A stretch of DNA of 64,000 bases from Verrucomicrobiaceae bacterium (GCA_947466075.1 CANIBP010000012.1:40409-104408), one strand, 5' to 3'; counted from the first letter of the stretch, positions 17,766 to 26,408 are shown. The notes: a model not told the origin generated them from the letters alone. A program made the numbers and translations.

Positions 17766-19180
17766 ATCGAACTGAACATGAGCTTGAACTGATGCGACTC
17801 TACTTGGAAGGCGTTGCTTCGCTGGAAGAGACGCAGGAGTTGGAATCACTCATCGTGAAGGATGCGAGCGTGCGTCAGGACTTTCTGCGCTATACGCATC
17901 TTGATTCCGCGCTTGCGGGAGTTCGCAGATCGCAGCCGTCGGCGGTGGCTCCACGTCGTTCCGTCTGGCTCTCCTGGCGTCCGCTCGCGGCGGCGGCCGT
18001 GGCGCTGCTCGTGGGCGCGAGTTTCTACTTTTACTCGATGCGGCTGCGCGATGACGCGCGTGACATCCAGACGGCAGCCGTGGCGGCGAGCGAGCCGCAT
18101 GTGGCGGTGGTGACGAGTTTGTCGGACTACGATCACACGTCGCACGATCCGCTGGCCGTGGGCCGCGCGCTTTCGGCGGGCGACTACCACCTGCCTGGCG
18201 GTCGCATGCGGCTGAGCTTCGCAGGCGGCGCGCAGATGATTGTCGAAGGACCGGCGCAACTGTCGCTGCTCTCCTCTTCCCGGGCGCGGTTGATGGGCGG
18301 CAAGGCCGCTGCGCACGTGCCGGAGGGCGCGCGCGGATTCACGGTGGAGACACCGGGTGTGGAAGTGGTCGATTTGGGCACAGATTTTGGGGTGTCGGTT
18401 GGCCCGTCGGGCGTGTCCGACGTGCATGTGTTCAGCGGCGAGGTCGAGGCGCGCGTGGCGGGAGATGATTCGCGGCCGGGTTCACTGGTGGCATTGAACA
18501 CCTCGGAAGGCCGTCGTTTTGCGAGCGACGGTGTGACGGTGGAGGCGCGGCTGGATCCGTCAAGCTTCCCACCGCCACCATCTCCCACGCCCGATGCGCC
18601 GCGGACGGTGGGCGCGATCCATTATCTCCAGCAGCCGCCGGTGAGCGTTGAGACGGGCCATCTGGAGAGCAACGAGTTCATTCTCCTCTTCAAAGAGCGC
18701 GAAGCTGTGGACCTGAACCAAGAGACGGTGGTGTCGTTCGCGCGTTCTGGCCGTTACTCGGGGACCCAAAAGCTGCGCACCAAGATCGGGCCGACGCGGC
18801 AGGTGACGAGCTTCCTGATGCATTACGATCCCACCAAACGGCCCACGGACCGCTCCCCGCTCCGACGCGAGGGCAGCGTGACCTTTGCCGCTCCCATCGT
18901 CGGCGTGATCAACAGAAAAGGGGTCCTGAACCAGACGGACGATCTCTTCGGTCATCCGGGTGTCATTTATGATCAGGGCAAGCGTCGCGGTGTCGAGCGC
19001 AGCAACGCTTCCGATGCCAGCAGCGACGTGATCGTGATGAGCCACGACCTGCGCACGCTGCACTTCAATCTCGCCGTGTCTGGCGACCTCGACCAAATCC
19101 GAATCCTCGTGCGCGCTACCGAACCGTCCGCCGACACAAAACCCGTGTCAGATTTGCCAGTGCGCACAGGTAAGCAATGA
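17762..19180 (+). CDS. FecR-like membrane protein, candidate anti-sigma partner
   Basis: A 472-residue single-pass membrane protein. Residues 1-60 are cytosolic, helical and without the HxxxCxxC zinc anti-sigma motif. A transmembrane segment spans about 73-92, and the FecR periplasmic domain about 140-245 (GARGFTVETPGVEVVDLGTDFGV and HVFSGEVEARV are its hallmarks). The remaining 220 residues form an exported beta-rich region with no family I recognise. Coupling by ATGA to the sigma gene makes it the likely regulator that holds the sigma factor until an envelope signal arrives. Unlike classical FecI-FecR systems there is no TonB-dependent receptor nearby. The next gene follows after 21 bases. 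Confidence 0.86.
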   Translation: MNRTEHELELMRLYLEGVASLEETQELESLIVKDASVRQDFLRYTHLDSALAGVRRSQPSAVAPRRSVWLSWRPLAAAAVALLVGASFYFYSMRLRDDARDIQTAAVAASEPHVAVVTSLSDYDHTSHDPLAVGRALSAGDYHLPGGRMRLSFAGGAQMIVEGPAQLSLLSSSRARLMGGKAAAHVPEGARGFTVETPGVEVVDLGTDFGVSVGPSGVSDVHVFSGEVEARVAGDDSRPGSLVALNTSEGRRFASDGVTVEARLDPSSFPPPPSPTPDAPRTVGAIHYLQQPPVSVETGHLESNEFILLFKEREAVDLNQETVVSFARSGRYSGTQKLRTKIGPTRQVTSFLMHYDPTKRPTDRSPLRREGSVTFAAPIVGVINRKGVLNQTDDLFGHPGVIYDQGKRRGVERSNASDASSDVIVMSHDLRTLHFNLAVSGDLDQIRILVRATEPSADTKPVSDLPVRTGKQ

Positions 19181-19201
19181 AACTAACGCCGTCCTCAAGC
19201 C

Positions 19202-21283
19202 ATGAAACACAAGACCTCTATCATCCTCTCGCTTTTTGCGCTCGTGACCACGCTTCCGGCGCAGCAAAAAGCGGTCAGCCCGAATACCCAAACTTGGACC
19301 GATGCACAGGGGCGCAAACTGGAAGCGACCTTCCGCGGCATCGAAAACGGCCAGGTCTTCCTTCAGGTGCGAAATGGCTATGTTTATCGCCTGCCGCTCG
19401 ACAAGCTCAGCCCGATGGATCAGCAGGCGGTGAAGACGCTGAAGCCAGAAGGCCTGGGTATCCCGGCGGACCCGAATCTCGCGCAGGCGGCCGCCCGCAT
19501 CGACCTGCTCGTTGATAGCGGCCTCTCCAAGGGCGGACAGAAGCCGAACCCGCTGGCCTCCGATGAGCAATTCGTGCGCCGCGTGTATCTCGACATCGCC
19601 GGGCGTATCCCGACACGCGAAGAAGCCCTCGAATTCATCGCTGACACCAGCGTCTCGAAGCGGGCAAAGGTCATTGACAAGCTGCTCAACTCCGATGGCT
19701 ACAGCAGCCATCTCTTCAACTACCTCGCCGACATGCTCCGCGTGGCCGATGTGGCTCAAAAGGCCCGCTTTTATACCTACCAGGACTGGTTGAAGAGCCA
19801 GATCGCCGACAACGTGCCGTGGAATCAGACAGTCTTCGCGATGATGACCGCAGATGGAAAGTTGCTCGACAACGGCGCGACCGGTTACCTGCTGCGGGAT
19901 GCTGGCATGCGACTTGATAACCTCTCGCTGACACTCAGCACCTTCCTCGGCGCGGATGTTTCCTGCGCCCAGTGCCACGATCATCCTTTCGCAGATTGGA
20001 CACAGCGGCAGTTCTACGAGATGGCGGCCTTCTTTGGTGCCAGTAAGACCTACAATAACAAGGGTGGCATTGCCTCTGATATGCGCCGCACCTTGGCCTC
20101 GCTCGATGACGAACTTATCAGGCAGCAGACCAAAAACATTGTCCGCGTGAACGCCATGGCCGTGGAGGACAGCACGGAGAACGATTTGAAGCTGCCGGAT
20201 GATTACAAATACAATGATGGCAAGCCCGGCGATCCGGTGAAGCCCAAGCTCGTCACCTGGGCCGATGACAAGACCAAGAAAGCCTACCAAAATGTGCAGA
20301 CGAAGAACGAGGAGGACCTCCGCACGCAATTCGCCAAGTGGATGACGTCGCCGGACAATCCGCGTTTTGCCATGACCATTGCCAACCGCATGTGGAAGCG
20401 CATCTTTGGCGTCGGCATCAAGGAGCCCGTCACCGATCTCGACGACCCCGAGGCCAGCGTGAACCCCGCCTTGCTCCATCACCTCGCCGCCGAGATGGTG
20501 CGGTTGAAGTTCGACCTGAAACAATTCACCCGCCTGCTGTGCAACACGCAGGCCTACCAACGCGAGGCCACCAGCCATGAGATGGCCGATGGCGTCCCGT
20601 ATCTCTTCCCCGGCCCCGTGCTTCGCCGCATGAGCGCCGAGCAGGCCTGGGACTCCTGCGCCACGCTCGTCGTCGGCGCGGACGTGGATAAATTCCACGC
20701 CCACCGCGGTGCGAAGTATGCCGAGGTCATGAAAGTCAATTTCGGTGAAGGCATGACTCCTGAGTCGCTCAAGGCCGACAGCGAGGAGGCCGCCGGTGCC
20801 TTGAGCCAACTCGGCAAACCCGGGAAGATCGCAAAGAAAAGCAAAAATAAGAAGGTGCAGCCTGCTGGTGATGGCGGGGACAGTGTGGAGATCACCCCGC
20901 CCGAGCGAAACGGCCTCGTGCTCGCCCGTGCGTCCGAACTGCCCCAGCCTGAAAGGGACCAGCACTTCCTCCGCATGTTCGGCCAGAGTGACCGCCAGAT
21001 CGCCGATAGCAGCAGTGATGAAGGCAGCATCCCGCAAGTGCTCATGCTCATGAACGGCGCGGCACAGAAAGTCATCGGACAGGACGACTCCCTCGTCATC
21101 CAGACCGCCACCAGCCTAAAATCACCCGAGCAGCAGATCGAAAGCCTCTATTTGAGTTTCTTCAGCCGCAAACCGAAGCCCGAAGAACTCGCCGATGCCG
21201 TCGGCGCCCTCGGCAAGGACCTCACGATGCGTGACCTGAGCTGGGTGCTGTTTAACACGCGGGAGTTTGTCTTTGTTGAATGA
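19202..21283 (+). CDS. SHD1-like plus DUF1549/DUF1553 protein
   Basis: A 693-residue exported protein with a signal peptide at residues 1-20. Residues about 28-80 (TWTDAQGRKLEATFRGIENG through PLDKLSPMDQQAV) form an SHD1-like small beta domain often found in planctomycete and verrucomicrobial exported proteins. DUF1549 follows at about 95-275, with the CAQCHDHPF haem-type motif near residue 258, and DUF1553 at about 375-690. It lacks the N-terminal PSCyt1 domain present in the gene at 5973. It sits between the sigma/FecR pair and its DUF1501 partner, suggesting sigma-dependent expression of the module. A charged Lys-rich insert lies near residue 545. Function unknown. Confidence 0.9.
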   Translation: MKHKTSIILSLFALVTTLPAQQKAVSPNTQTWTDAQGRKLEATFRGIENGQVFLQVRNGYVYRLPLDKLSPMDQQAVKTLKPEGLGIPADPNLAQAAARIDLLVDSGLSKGGQKPNPLASDEQFVRRVYLDIAGRIPTREEALEFIADTSVSKRAKVIDKLLNSDGYSSHLFNYLADMLRVADVAQKARFYTYQDWLKSQIADNVPWNQTVFAMMTADGKLLDNGATGYLLRDAGMRLDNLSLTLSTFLGADVSCAQCHDHPFADWTQRQFYEMAAFFGASKTYNNKGGIASDMRRTLASLDDELIRQQTKNIVRVNAMAVEDSTENDLKLPDDYKYNDGKPGDPVKPKLVTWADDKTKKAYQNVQTKNEEDLRTQFAKWMTSPDNPRFAMTIANRMWKRIFGVGIKEPVTDLDDPEASVNPALLHHLAAEMVRLKFDLKQFTRLLCNTQAYQREATSHEMADGVPYLFPGPVLRRMSAEQAWDSCATLVVGADVDKFHAHRGAKYAEVMKVNFGEGMTPESLKADSEEAAGALSQLGKPGKIAKKSKNKKVQPAGDGGDSVEITPPERNGLVLARASELPQPERDQHFLRMFGQSDRQIADSSSDEGSIPQVLMLMNGAAQKVIGQDDSLVIQTATSLKSPEQQIESLYLSFFSRKPKPEELADAVGALGKDLTMRDLSWVLFNTREFVFVE

Positions 21284-21332
21284 ACGACGTGCCAATTGTC
21301 GCGATTAATGCCCCAAAAAACTTCATCACTTT

Positions 21333-22598
21333 ATGAAACTTCAGAACCAACTCGATCCGCTCTCCCGCCGCTCATTCTGCGAAAAGTGGGCAAAAGCCTC
21401 TTTGGGCGTCACCGTGCTTCACGGACTCGGCGACCGAACCTTGGCAGCCGACGGCCCCGGCTTCGGCAAAGCGAAGAATGTCATCTTCCTCCAAATGCGC
21501 GGCGGCATGTCGCACATCGACACGCTCGACCCAAAAGAAGGCGTCACGCAGGGCCCGGTAAAGCCCGTTTCAGCGAAGGCGGGTCTTCAGCTCGGCGGCA
21601 CGATGCAAAACCTCGCCAAGCAGGCCGGCAAGATCTCGATCATCCGCAGCATGACCTCCAAAACCGGCGTGCATGCCAGCGGGTCGTATTTAATTCGCAC
21701 CGGCTATGAGCAACGCGGCACCATCAAGCATCCGAACATCGGCGCTTGGGCGCAGAACTTCCTCGGAGCCAGTCACAAGACCCTCCCCTCCAGCGTGTGC
21801 GTGAATGGGCAGCCGAACGCGGGCAACGGCTTCTTCCCCGCCAGCTACTCGCCGCTTCCCATCCTTGATCCCGATGCCGGATTGCAATACTCCCGCAGCG
21901 ACGCGGGCGCGGGCGTGGTGCAGAAGCGCCTCGCCATGCTCGACAAGCTCGACGCGGGCTTCCGCGAGCGTTTTCAAACCGTCGGCGTGAAGAGCTACAC
22001 TGAGTTTTACGACAAGACGGTGGCCATCATGTCCAGCACCGACCTAGAAGCCTTCCGCCTTGATGACGAGCCGGAGCCGTTGCGTGAAAAATATGGCCGC
22101 AACAAGTTCGGCCAGGGCTGTTTGCTTGCCCGTCGCCTCGTGGAAAAAGGCATCCGCTACATCGAGGTGGCCAAAGGTGGCTGGGACATGCACAACGACA
22201 TCGAAGAAGGCCTCGAAGAACACGGTGCCGAGCTCGATGTGGCCCTTTCCGCCCTGCTCGAAGACCTCTCGCAGCGTGGTTTGCTTGTCTCGACCCTAGT
22301 CGTGCTCTGCTCCGAGTTCGGCCGCGGCCCCAAGATCAATGGCAATGCCGGTCGCGATCATCATCCACGGGTGTTCTCCACCCTGCTCGCCGGTGGCGGC
22401 GTGAAGGCCGGCTACGTCCACGGCTCCAGCGACCAAGAAGGCAACTCCGTCGCCGACAAGCAAGTCAGCCCCCAGGACTTCCTCAGCACCATCGGCTGGA
22501 GCCTCGGCCTGCCCGTCGATGAAGTCGTCATGTCCCCCTCCAACCGCCCCTTCACCGTCGGCGACAAAGGCAAGCCGGTGATGGAGGTGTTTGCATAA
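21333..22598 (+). CDS. DUF1501 domain protein
   Basis: A 421-residue DUF1501 protein with a Tat leader (SRRSFCEKWAKASLG). The conserved elements are FLQMRGGMSHIDTLDPKEG near residue 55, SMTSKTGVHASGSYL, GQGCLLARRLVEKGIRYIEV, and the metal-site region CSEFGRGPKINGNAGRDHHP near residue 330. The domain belongs to the alkaline phosphatase-like fold but no activity has been assigned. It closes the first sigma/FecR/DUF1549/DUF1501 module, 49 bases after the DUF1549 stop. It is more like the gene at 27707 (the partner in the second module) than the pair at 9186 and 35767, so these form two subfamilies. Confidence 0.9.
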   Translation: MKLQNQLDPLSRRSFCEKWAKASLGVTVLHGLGDRTLAADGPGFGKAKNVIFLQMRGGMSHIDTLDPKEGVTQGPVKPVSAKAGLQLGGTMQNLAKQAGKISIIRSMTSKTGVHASGSYLIRTGYEQRGTIKHPNIGAWAQNFLGASHKTLPSSVCVNGQPNAGNGFFPASYSPLPILDPDAGLQYSRSDAGAGVVQKRLAMLDKLDAGFRERFQTVGVKSYTEFYDKTVAIMSSTDLEAFRLDDEPEPLREKYGRNKFGQGCLLARRLVEKGIRYIEVAKGGWDMHNDIEEGLEEHGAELDVALSALLEDLSQRGLLVSTLVVLCSEFGRGPKINGNAGRDHHPRVFSTLLAGGGVKAGYVHGSSDQEGNSVADKQVSPQDFLSTIGWSLGLPVDEVVMSPSNRPFTVGDKGKPVMEVFA

Positions 22599-22789
22599 GA
22601 GGCTGTCACACGTTTCAGATGCCACGTTGCAAGTGGCTCGGCGCTGGCCCGGACTGGAAAGCTGCTGCGGTTTAGAGCATTTTAAATATTAATGTCGAAT
22701 GGCGTGCCCACGCTGCTGACTCGATACGCGAAGGATTTCCCAGCGCAGCCAGAAAAGTGAGGCTCAAAAACACTCACGCATGAACCGTC

Positions 22790-23053
22790 ATGCCCACCGC
22801 GTCGGACAACCACGACTCCTACAATTACGCCGAGCGCATCCGCGCGCGGCTTCCGAGGCGCTTGCAGGAACTCCGGGAACGCTGTGGACTGAGCAAGTAT
22901 GGTCTTGCTCGTGAGAGTGGCGTAAGCCGGGAATACCTCGGGAAGATCGAGCGTGGCAAAGCCAATCCGACATTGCCCGTCACCGCGCAGATCAGCCATG
23001 GGCTGGGCATGACGCTGGAGCAGTTCACCGGGGAGCTGGAGGACGAGGAGTAA
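22790..23053 (+). CDS. XRE-family HTH regulator (small, orphan)
   Basis: An 87-residue protein that is essentially one Cro/C1-type helix-turn-helix domain: residues about 22-75 contain LQELRERCGLSKYGLARESGVSREYLGKIERGKANP, here described by its recognition helix ESGVSREYLGKIE. The extreme C-terminus is acidic (ELEDEE). Such proteins bind DNA as dimers and often regulate adjacent genes, mobile elements or toxin-antitoxin loci. It lies in an otherwise unannotated stretch: 191 bases upstream hold nothing I recognise, and the 21-bp repeat array begins just downstream. No clear ribosome-binding site precedes ATG 22790. Confidence 0.84.
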   Translation: MPTASDNHDSYNYAERIRARLPRRLQELRERCGLSKYGLARESGVSREYLGKIERGKANPTLPVTAQISHGLGMTLEQFTGELEDEE

Positions 23054-23086
23054 AGACCCGTCACCTATGATTGACTAACGGCCCTC

Positions 23087-23545
23087 ATGGGTGCTGTGCT
23101 CTCATTGGCGGAGTCACACCCGACGCACGCCATGAGCCTCCCAACACGCCAAACAGCCCTCATTTTCGCCTCAGGAGGCCATTTCAGCCTCCAAATGGCC
23201 TACCCGGCCTCTTTGGGATCAAACCCGGACGCGGCGGGTTCGTTGGTCCGCGCCAGGGTATCCAACCCGCGCCCGGCGGGTTCATCACTCCGCGAAATGG
23301 TATCCAACCCGGCAGCGACGGGTTCCATCCCGGAGCAAATGGGATGGCTCCCCGCGCCAAATGGTATGCGACCCACGCCGCGCGGTATCGCACCCCGGAG
23401 CGGCGGGTTCCATCCCGCGCCGCAGACTTGTCAGCCCGGCGCGTGCGGTATCAAGCCCGCGAGACTCGGTATCGAGCCCAAATGGCACCGCGCCGCCACC
23501 CAGCCGGGAACTGTGAACCGCGAACCGAGAAAAGAACCCGCATGA
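23087..23545 (+). CDS. possible heptad-repeat protein (frame uncertain)
   Basis: An open frame of 152 codons that contains the repeat array and ends in TGA overlapping ATG 23542 of the next gene (ATGA). Its C-terminal half reads as clean heptads of pattern G-x-x-P-x-x-x (GMRPTPR, GIAPRSG, GFHPAPQ, GIKPARL, GIEPKWH). In the N-terminal half the same pattern (GIKPGRG, GIQPAPG, GIQPGSD, GFHPGAN, GMAPRA) lies in a different frame, that of the following gene. One extra base in the unit at 23341-23362 would explain the switch. Whether any protein is made from this stretch is uncertain; no family is recognised. Confidence 0.3.
   Translation: MGAVLSLAESHPTHAMSLPTRQTALIFASGGHFSLQMAYPASLGSNPDAAGSLVRARVSNPRPAGSSLREMVSNPAATGSIPEQMGWLPAPNGMRPTPRGIAPRSGGFHPAPQTCQPGACGIKPARLGIEPKWHRAATQPGTVNREPRKEPA
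23110..23488 (+). repeat. 21-bp degenerate tandem repeat array
   Basis: Thirteen clear units run from 23215 to 23488 and about five weaker ones from 23110 to 23214. The unit is 21 bases, typified by GGTATCCAACCCGCGCCCGG at 23257 and by GGGTTCCATCCCGGAGCAAA at 23320; two alternating subtypes begin GGTATC and GGGTTC. Being 7 codons long, the unit keeps all three forward frames open. The unit at 23341-23362 is 22 bases long and shifts the phase. Units vary at most positions, so the array is old rather than a fresh expansion. Confidence 0.8.
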
Positions 23546-24333
23546 ACTGGGATCAATCCACCTGGGACAGCTCCTTCTGGGACCAGCCGTCCGACTATTT
23601 CAACCCACCCAAACCACAGAACAACCGAACCAAAATGAAACGCCAAGTCTATTATCCAAGCCGCATCGGAGATCAGGTCAACTGGCTCGACAACTACGCC
23701 GTGAAACTCCCCCTTCACGGCCCCACGCTCGGCGTCATCGCCGCCGACATCACCGCCAGCGTGAATGACGCGAAGTATGCCAACTACGTCCTCGGCACCT
23801 GGCTCACCGCCGTGCGCAATTTCTCGCCATCCACCACCGATGCCGTGGACGATGTGCTCACCGGCAGCGGCACAGGGGCCATGGTGCTGCCCACCTTCAC
23901 CGCGCCCGCCTTGCCCGCAGGCGTCACTGCGGCACTGCCGGGCACGCTGAACCGCATCTTTGCCCTCATCGCCAAGATGAAGCTCTCCTCCGCCATGACC
24001 GATGCCATCGCCACGGATCTCGGCATCATCGGTGCCGAGCAAACCGAGAAGCAGGTGCCGAAGTTCAGCGCCGAGACCGAGCAAGGCGCGGGCTGCCAGT
24101 GCGTGCGCCTGCGCTTCGCCAAATACGGCCACATGGGCGTGTATATCGAAAGCCGACGCGGAACAGGAGCCTGGGAGTTCCTCGCGATCGACACCGAAAG
24201 CCCCTACATCGACGAGCGTCCGCTGCTCGTCGCAGGCACCCCCGAAGTCCGCGAATACCGCATGCGCTTCTGGGACAAAGGCACCCCCAACGGCGACTGG
24301 ACCGATGTGGTGAAGGTCACGGTGTCGCCATAG
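23542..24333 (+). CDS. unrecognised protein with Trp-Asp rich N-terminus and FN3-like C-terminus
   Basis: A 263-residue protein from ATG 23542; the same frame is open back to 23071, so a longer product containing heptad repeats is possible. The N-terminus has a repeated WDxSxWD pattern (NWDQSTWDSSFWDQ). A conserved-looking block follows (RQVYYPSRIGDQVNWLDNYAVKLP in pieces), then an Ala/Thr-rich helical region and, from about residue 170, a beta-rich segment ending YRMRFWDKGTPNGDWTDVVK, which resembles the last strands of a fibronectin type III domain. There is no signal peptide. I recall similar uncharacterised proteins in verrucomicrobia, but cannot assign a function. The next small gene may belong with it. 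Confidence 0.68.
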   Translation: MNWDQSTWDSSFWDQPSDYFNPPKPQNNRTKMKRQVYYPSRIGDQVNWLDNYAVKLPLHGPTLGVIAADITASVNDAKYANYVLGTWLTAVRNFSPSTTDAVDDVLTGSGTGAMVLPTFTAPALPAGVTAALPGTLNRIFALIAKMKLSSAMTDAIATDLGIIGAEQTEKQVPKFSAETEQGAGCQCVRLRFAKYGHMGVYIESRRGTGAWEFLAIDTESPYIDERPLLVAGTPEVREYRMRFWDKGTPNGDWTDVVKVTVSP

Positions 24334-24350
24334 CGCCGAAGGCGCTGTTT
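24332..24350 (+). terminator. possible weak intrinsic terminator
   Basis: A perfect 6-bp stem with a 3-base loop (AGCGCC, GAA, GGCGCT at 24332-24346) overlaps the stop codon of the preceding gene and is followed only by GTTT. The T-tract is too short for a strong terminator. Confidence 0.3.
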
Positions 24351-24386
24351 GCGGTGGTTGGCAATGGCTGAAGGGCGCTGCGCGCT

Positions 24387-24427
24387 GTTGACCGTTGTTT
24401 CCCAAACCACTGCAAACAACCGTCAAC
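24387..24427. repeat. imperfect inverted repeat
   Basis: Arms GTTGACCGTTGTTT (24387-24400) and AAACAACCGTCAAC (24414-24427) pair at 13 of 14 positions around a 13-base loop. The following 25 bases repeat parts of the right arm (GTCAAC, CTGCAAAC). It lies between two unrecognised genes and could be an operator, an RNA hairpin or a remnant of a small repeat element. Confidence 0.5.
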
Positions 24428-24458
24428 CACTGTCAACAACTGCAAACTCCTTCAAGCC

Positions 24459-24728
24459 ATGCCCTTCGATCCATCCAAACCCGCGAACAACTCGCCTGCC
24501 TCCAGCGCCGAGATGCGCAGCCAACTCACCTCGCTCAACGCTGACATCCAGCAACGGGCGACCTTCAACGATCTCAACAACGCCATCGCCAACGCGCTCC
24601 AACAAACGAGCAACAACAGCAACGGCGTCGGCACGCTGGGCATCGGAGCCGATGGCGGCTACAACCAGCAGCAGATGCAAGATTTGATCAACAAGGTGGA
24701 TGAGCTGATCAATGCGCTAAGAAGGTAG
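24459..24728 (+). CDS. small unrecognised coiled protein
   Basis: An 89-residue protein, polar and rich in Asn, Gln, Ser and Ala. Residues about 15-52 and 70-89 look helical (AEMRSQLTSLNADIQQ, QQQMQDLINKVDELINALRR) and could form a coiled coil; the middle is a Gly/Asn-rich linker. No signal peptide, cysteine or motif is present. It follows the FN3-like gene by 125 bases that include a hairpin and an inverted repeat. I do not recognise the family, though short verrucomicrobial proteins starting MPFDP with similar composition seem familiar. It may be a partner of the preceding gene. Confidence 0.6.
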   Translation: MPFDPSKPANNSPASSAEMRSQLTSLNADIQQRATFNDLNNAIANALQQTSNNSNGVGTLGIGADGGYNQQQMQDLINKVDELINALRR

Positions 24729-24762
24729 ATTTTTAGCACCATGGCCGTTAAGGATCGTCCAC

Positions 24763-25806
24763 GTGCTACGATCACCCTTTGCCATACTGAAACTCACCCT
24801 CGCTTTTGTTCTTTGCGTGTCGTGGCTCGCTTCCTCGGCGGCAGACCTGCCAGCGGGGCCGTGGGCGGTATTCAAAGGCAAAACCGGTCCCGGTGCGGGC
24901 AAACGCATCGTCTTCGTCACCGGCGACGACGAATACAAGTCAGAAGAGTCGATGCCGATGATGGCGCACATTCTCGCGGAGCGGCATGGCTTTGACTGCA
25001 CGGTGCTCTTTGCCATCAGCAAGGAGACCGGTGTCATCGACACGAATCAGAAGGACAACATTCCCGGGCTGGAATCGCTGAAATCCGCGGATCTGATGGT
25101 CATGTTCACGCGTTTCCGCGCCCTGCCGGATGCGCAGATGAAGTTCATCGACGACTACCTCAAGTCAGGCAAACCGGTGATCGGTCTGCGCACGGCGACG
25201 CATGCATTCAGCTTTCCCAAGGACAGCACGACATCGTATGCGAGCTACAGCTTCAATGATGCCAGCGGCGGCTTCGGTCGTCAGGTGCTCGGGCAGACGT
25301 GGGTGAACCACTGGGGCAATCACGGCAAGCAAAGCACGCGCGGAGTCTTCGCGCCGAGCGCTGCTGCACATCCCATCACGCGCGGGATCGCTGATGGTGA
25401 GATCTGGGGGCCGACGGATGTGTATGAGGCGACGCTGCCGCTGCCGGAAGGCTGCACGCCGCTGCTGCTCGGCCAGGTGCTGCAAGGCATGACGCCCGAT
25501 GACGCGCCAGTGGTCGGCGAGCAGATGAACGGCAAGTGGAAGAAGATGGTGAAGGTGAACGATCCCATGATGCCCATCGCATGGACCTGGCAGCGACCCG
25601 TCGGTGTGAAGGGTCGCGTTTTCACCAGCACCATTGGCGGCGCGATGGCGGGCGGCAGCGACTTTGCGAATGAAGGCATGCGCCGGATGTTTGTGAATGC
25701 CTGCTACTGGGCGGTGGGATTGGACAATGCGATTCCACCGAAAGCGGACGTGACTTCAGTCGCCGTGCCTCATCCCTTCAAACGAGGCGTGAGAGTTGGT
25801 CAGTGA
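24763..25806 (+). CDS. ThuA-domain secreted protein
   Basis: A 347-residue exported protein beginning at GTG 24763 with a signal peptide (about residues 1-27, ending ASSAAD). The body is a ThuA-like glutamine-amidotransferase-fold domain: RIVFVTGDDEYKSEESMPMM, LMVMFTRFRALPDAQMKFIDDYL, GKPVIGLRTATHAF and VNHWGNHGKQSTRGVFAP. ThuA proteins are linked to trehalose/maltose utilisation in rhizobia and, as secreted versions, to glycan breakdown clusters of PVC bacteria and Bacteroidetes; no precise reaction is established. It is followed by 68 bases and then the second ECF sigma gene. Confidence 0.86.
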   Translation: MLRSPFAILKLTLAFVLCVSWLASSAADLPAGPWAVFKGKTGPGAGKRIVFVTGDDEYKSEESMPMMAHILAERHGFDCTVLFAISKETGVIDTNQKDNIPGLESLKSADLMVMFTRFRALPDAQMKFIDDYLKSGKPVIGLRTATHAFSFPKDSTTSYASYSFNDASGGFGRQVLGQTWVNHWGNHGKQSTRGVFAPSAAAHPITRGIADGEIWGPTDVYEATLPLPEGCTPLLLGQVLQGMTPDDAPVVGEQMNGKWKKMVKVNDPMMPIAWTWQRPVGVKGRVFTSTIGGAMAGGSDFANEGMRRMFVNACYWAVGLDNAIPPKADVTSVAVPHPFKRGVRVGQ

Positions 25807-25874
25807 AGCGGATTCTTTTTGAGCGATCTGCATCTTCTTGCGGCAAATCGATCCTTAGCGGACGTGTTTGAAAT

Positions 25875-26408
25875 GTGACCTCTGTTGAACGCGAACGCCA
25901 AGACCTCTTCCTCCGGCTCTATGTGGAGCATGAGGAGGCTTTGCGTGGGTTTGTGAGGTCGCTGGTGCCGACGCTGGAGGATGCGCGGGAGGTGATGCAG
26001 GAGGTGGCGGCGGTGCTGTGGCGGAAGTTTGAGACGCTGGAGAGCACGGATGACTTCCGGCGATGGTCATTCGGGGTGGCGAGGTTCGAGGCGTTCAATT
26101 TCAACCGTGCGCGGCAGCGTGAGCGGCTCGTCTTTGATGATGAATTGCTCGGTCTGCTGGCTCAAGAGGCTGAGGATGAGTCCGCGAATCAGGAAATGGA
26201 GGCCAGGGCGCTGGAACAATGCCTCCAGAAGTTGCCGGAGGCTCAACGGGCTCTCGTGCAGGCGGCGTATGCGCCGGGCGTGCGCATCGATGAGCTGGCG
26301 CGGGCATCGGATCGCTCGGCGATGTCGCTCTATAAATCGTTGCATCGCATTCGCATCGTATTGGCGGACTGCACACGGCTGGTTTTGGCCAAGGAGGTGC
26401 AAGCATGA
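25875..26408 (+). CDS. ECF-type sigma-70 factor (Rhodopirellula/Verrucomicrobium family), second copy
   Basis: A 177-residue ECF sigma factor of the same length as the one at 17232 and closely similar, above all in region 2 (LYVEHEEALRGFVRSLVPTL, VAAVLWRKFE). Region 4 carries the helix-turn-helix around ELARASDRSAMSLYKSLHRIR. The start is again GTG and the stop again overlaps a FecR-like gene. Nucleotide similarity is highest over the first 150 bases, indicating duplication. It opens the second module, where DUF1501 precedes DUF1549. Divergence in region 4 (ARAGRSAMA versus ARASDRSAMS) is modest, so the two factors may recognise related promoters. Confidence 0.92.
   Translation: MTSVERERQDLFLRLYVEHEEALRGFVRSLVPTLEDAREVMQEVAAVLWRKFETLESTDDFRRWSFGVARFEAFNFNRARQRERLVFDDELLGLLAQEAEDESANQEMEARALEQCLQKLPEAQRALVQAAYAPGVRIDELARASDRSAMSLYKSLHRIRIVLADCTRLVLAKEVQA

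Noticed and set aside
19148..21037. 629-codon open frame on the minus strand
   Set aside because: Antisense to the DUF1549/DUF1553 gene, without any family motif.
23110..23488. CRISPR array
   Set aside because: Units are contiguous 21-bp degenerate repeats with no unique spacers, no conserved direct repeat and no cas genes.
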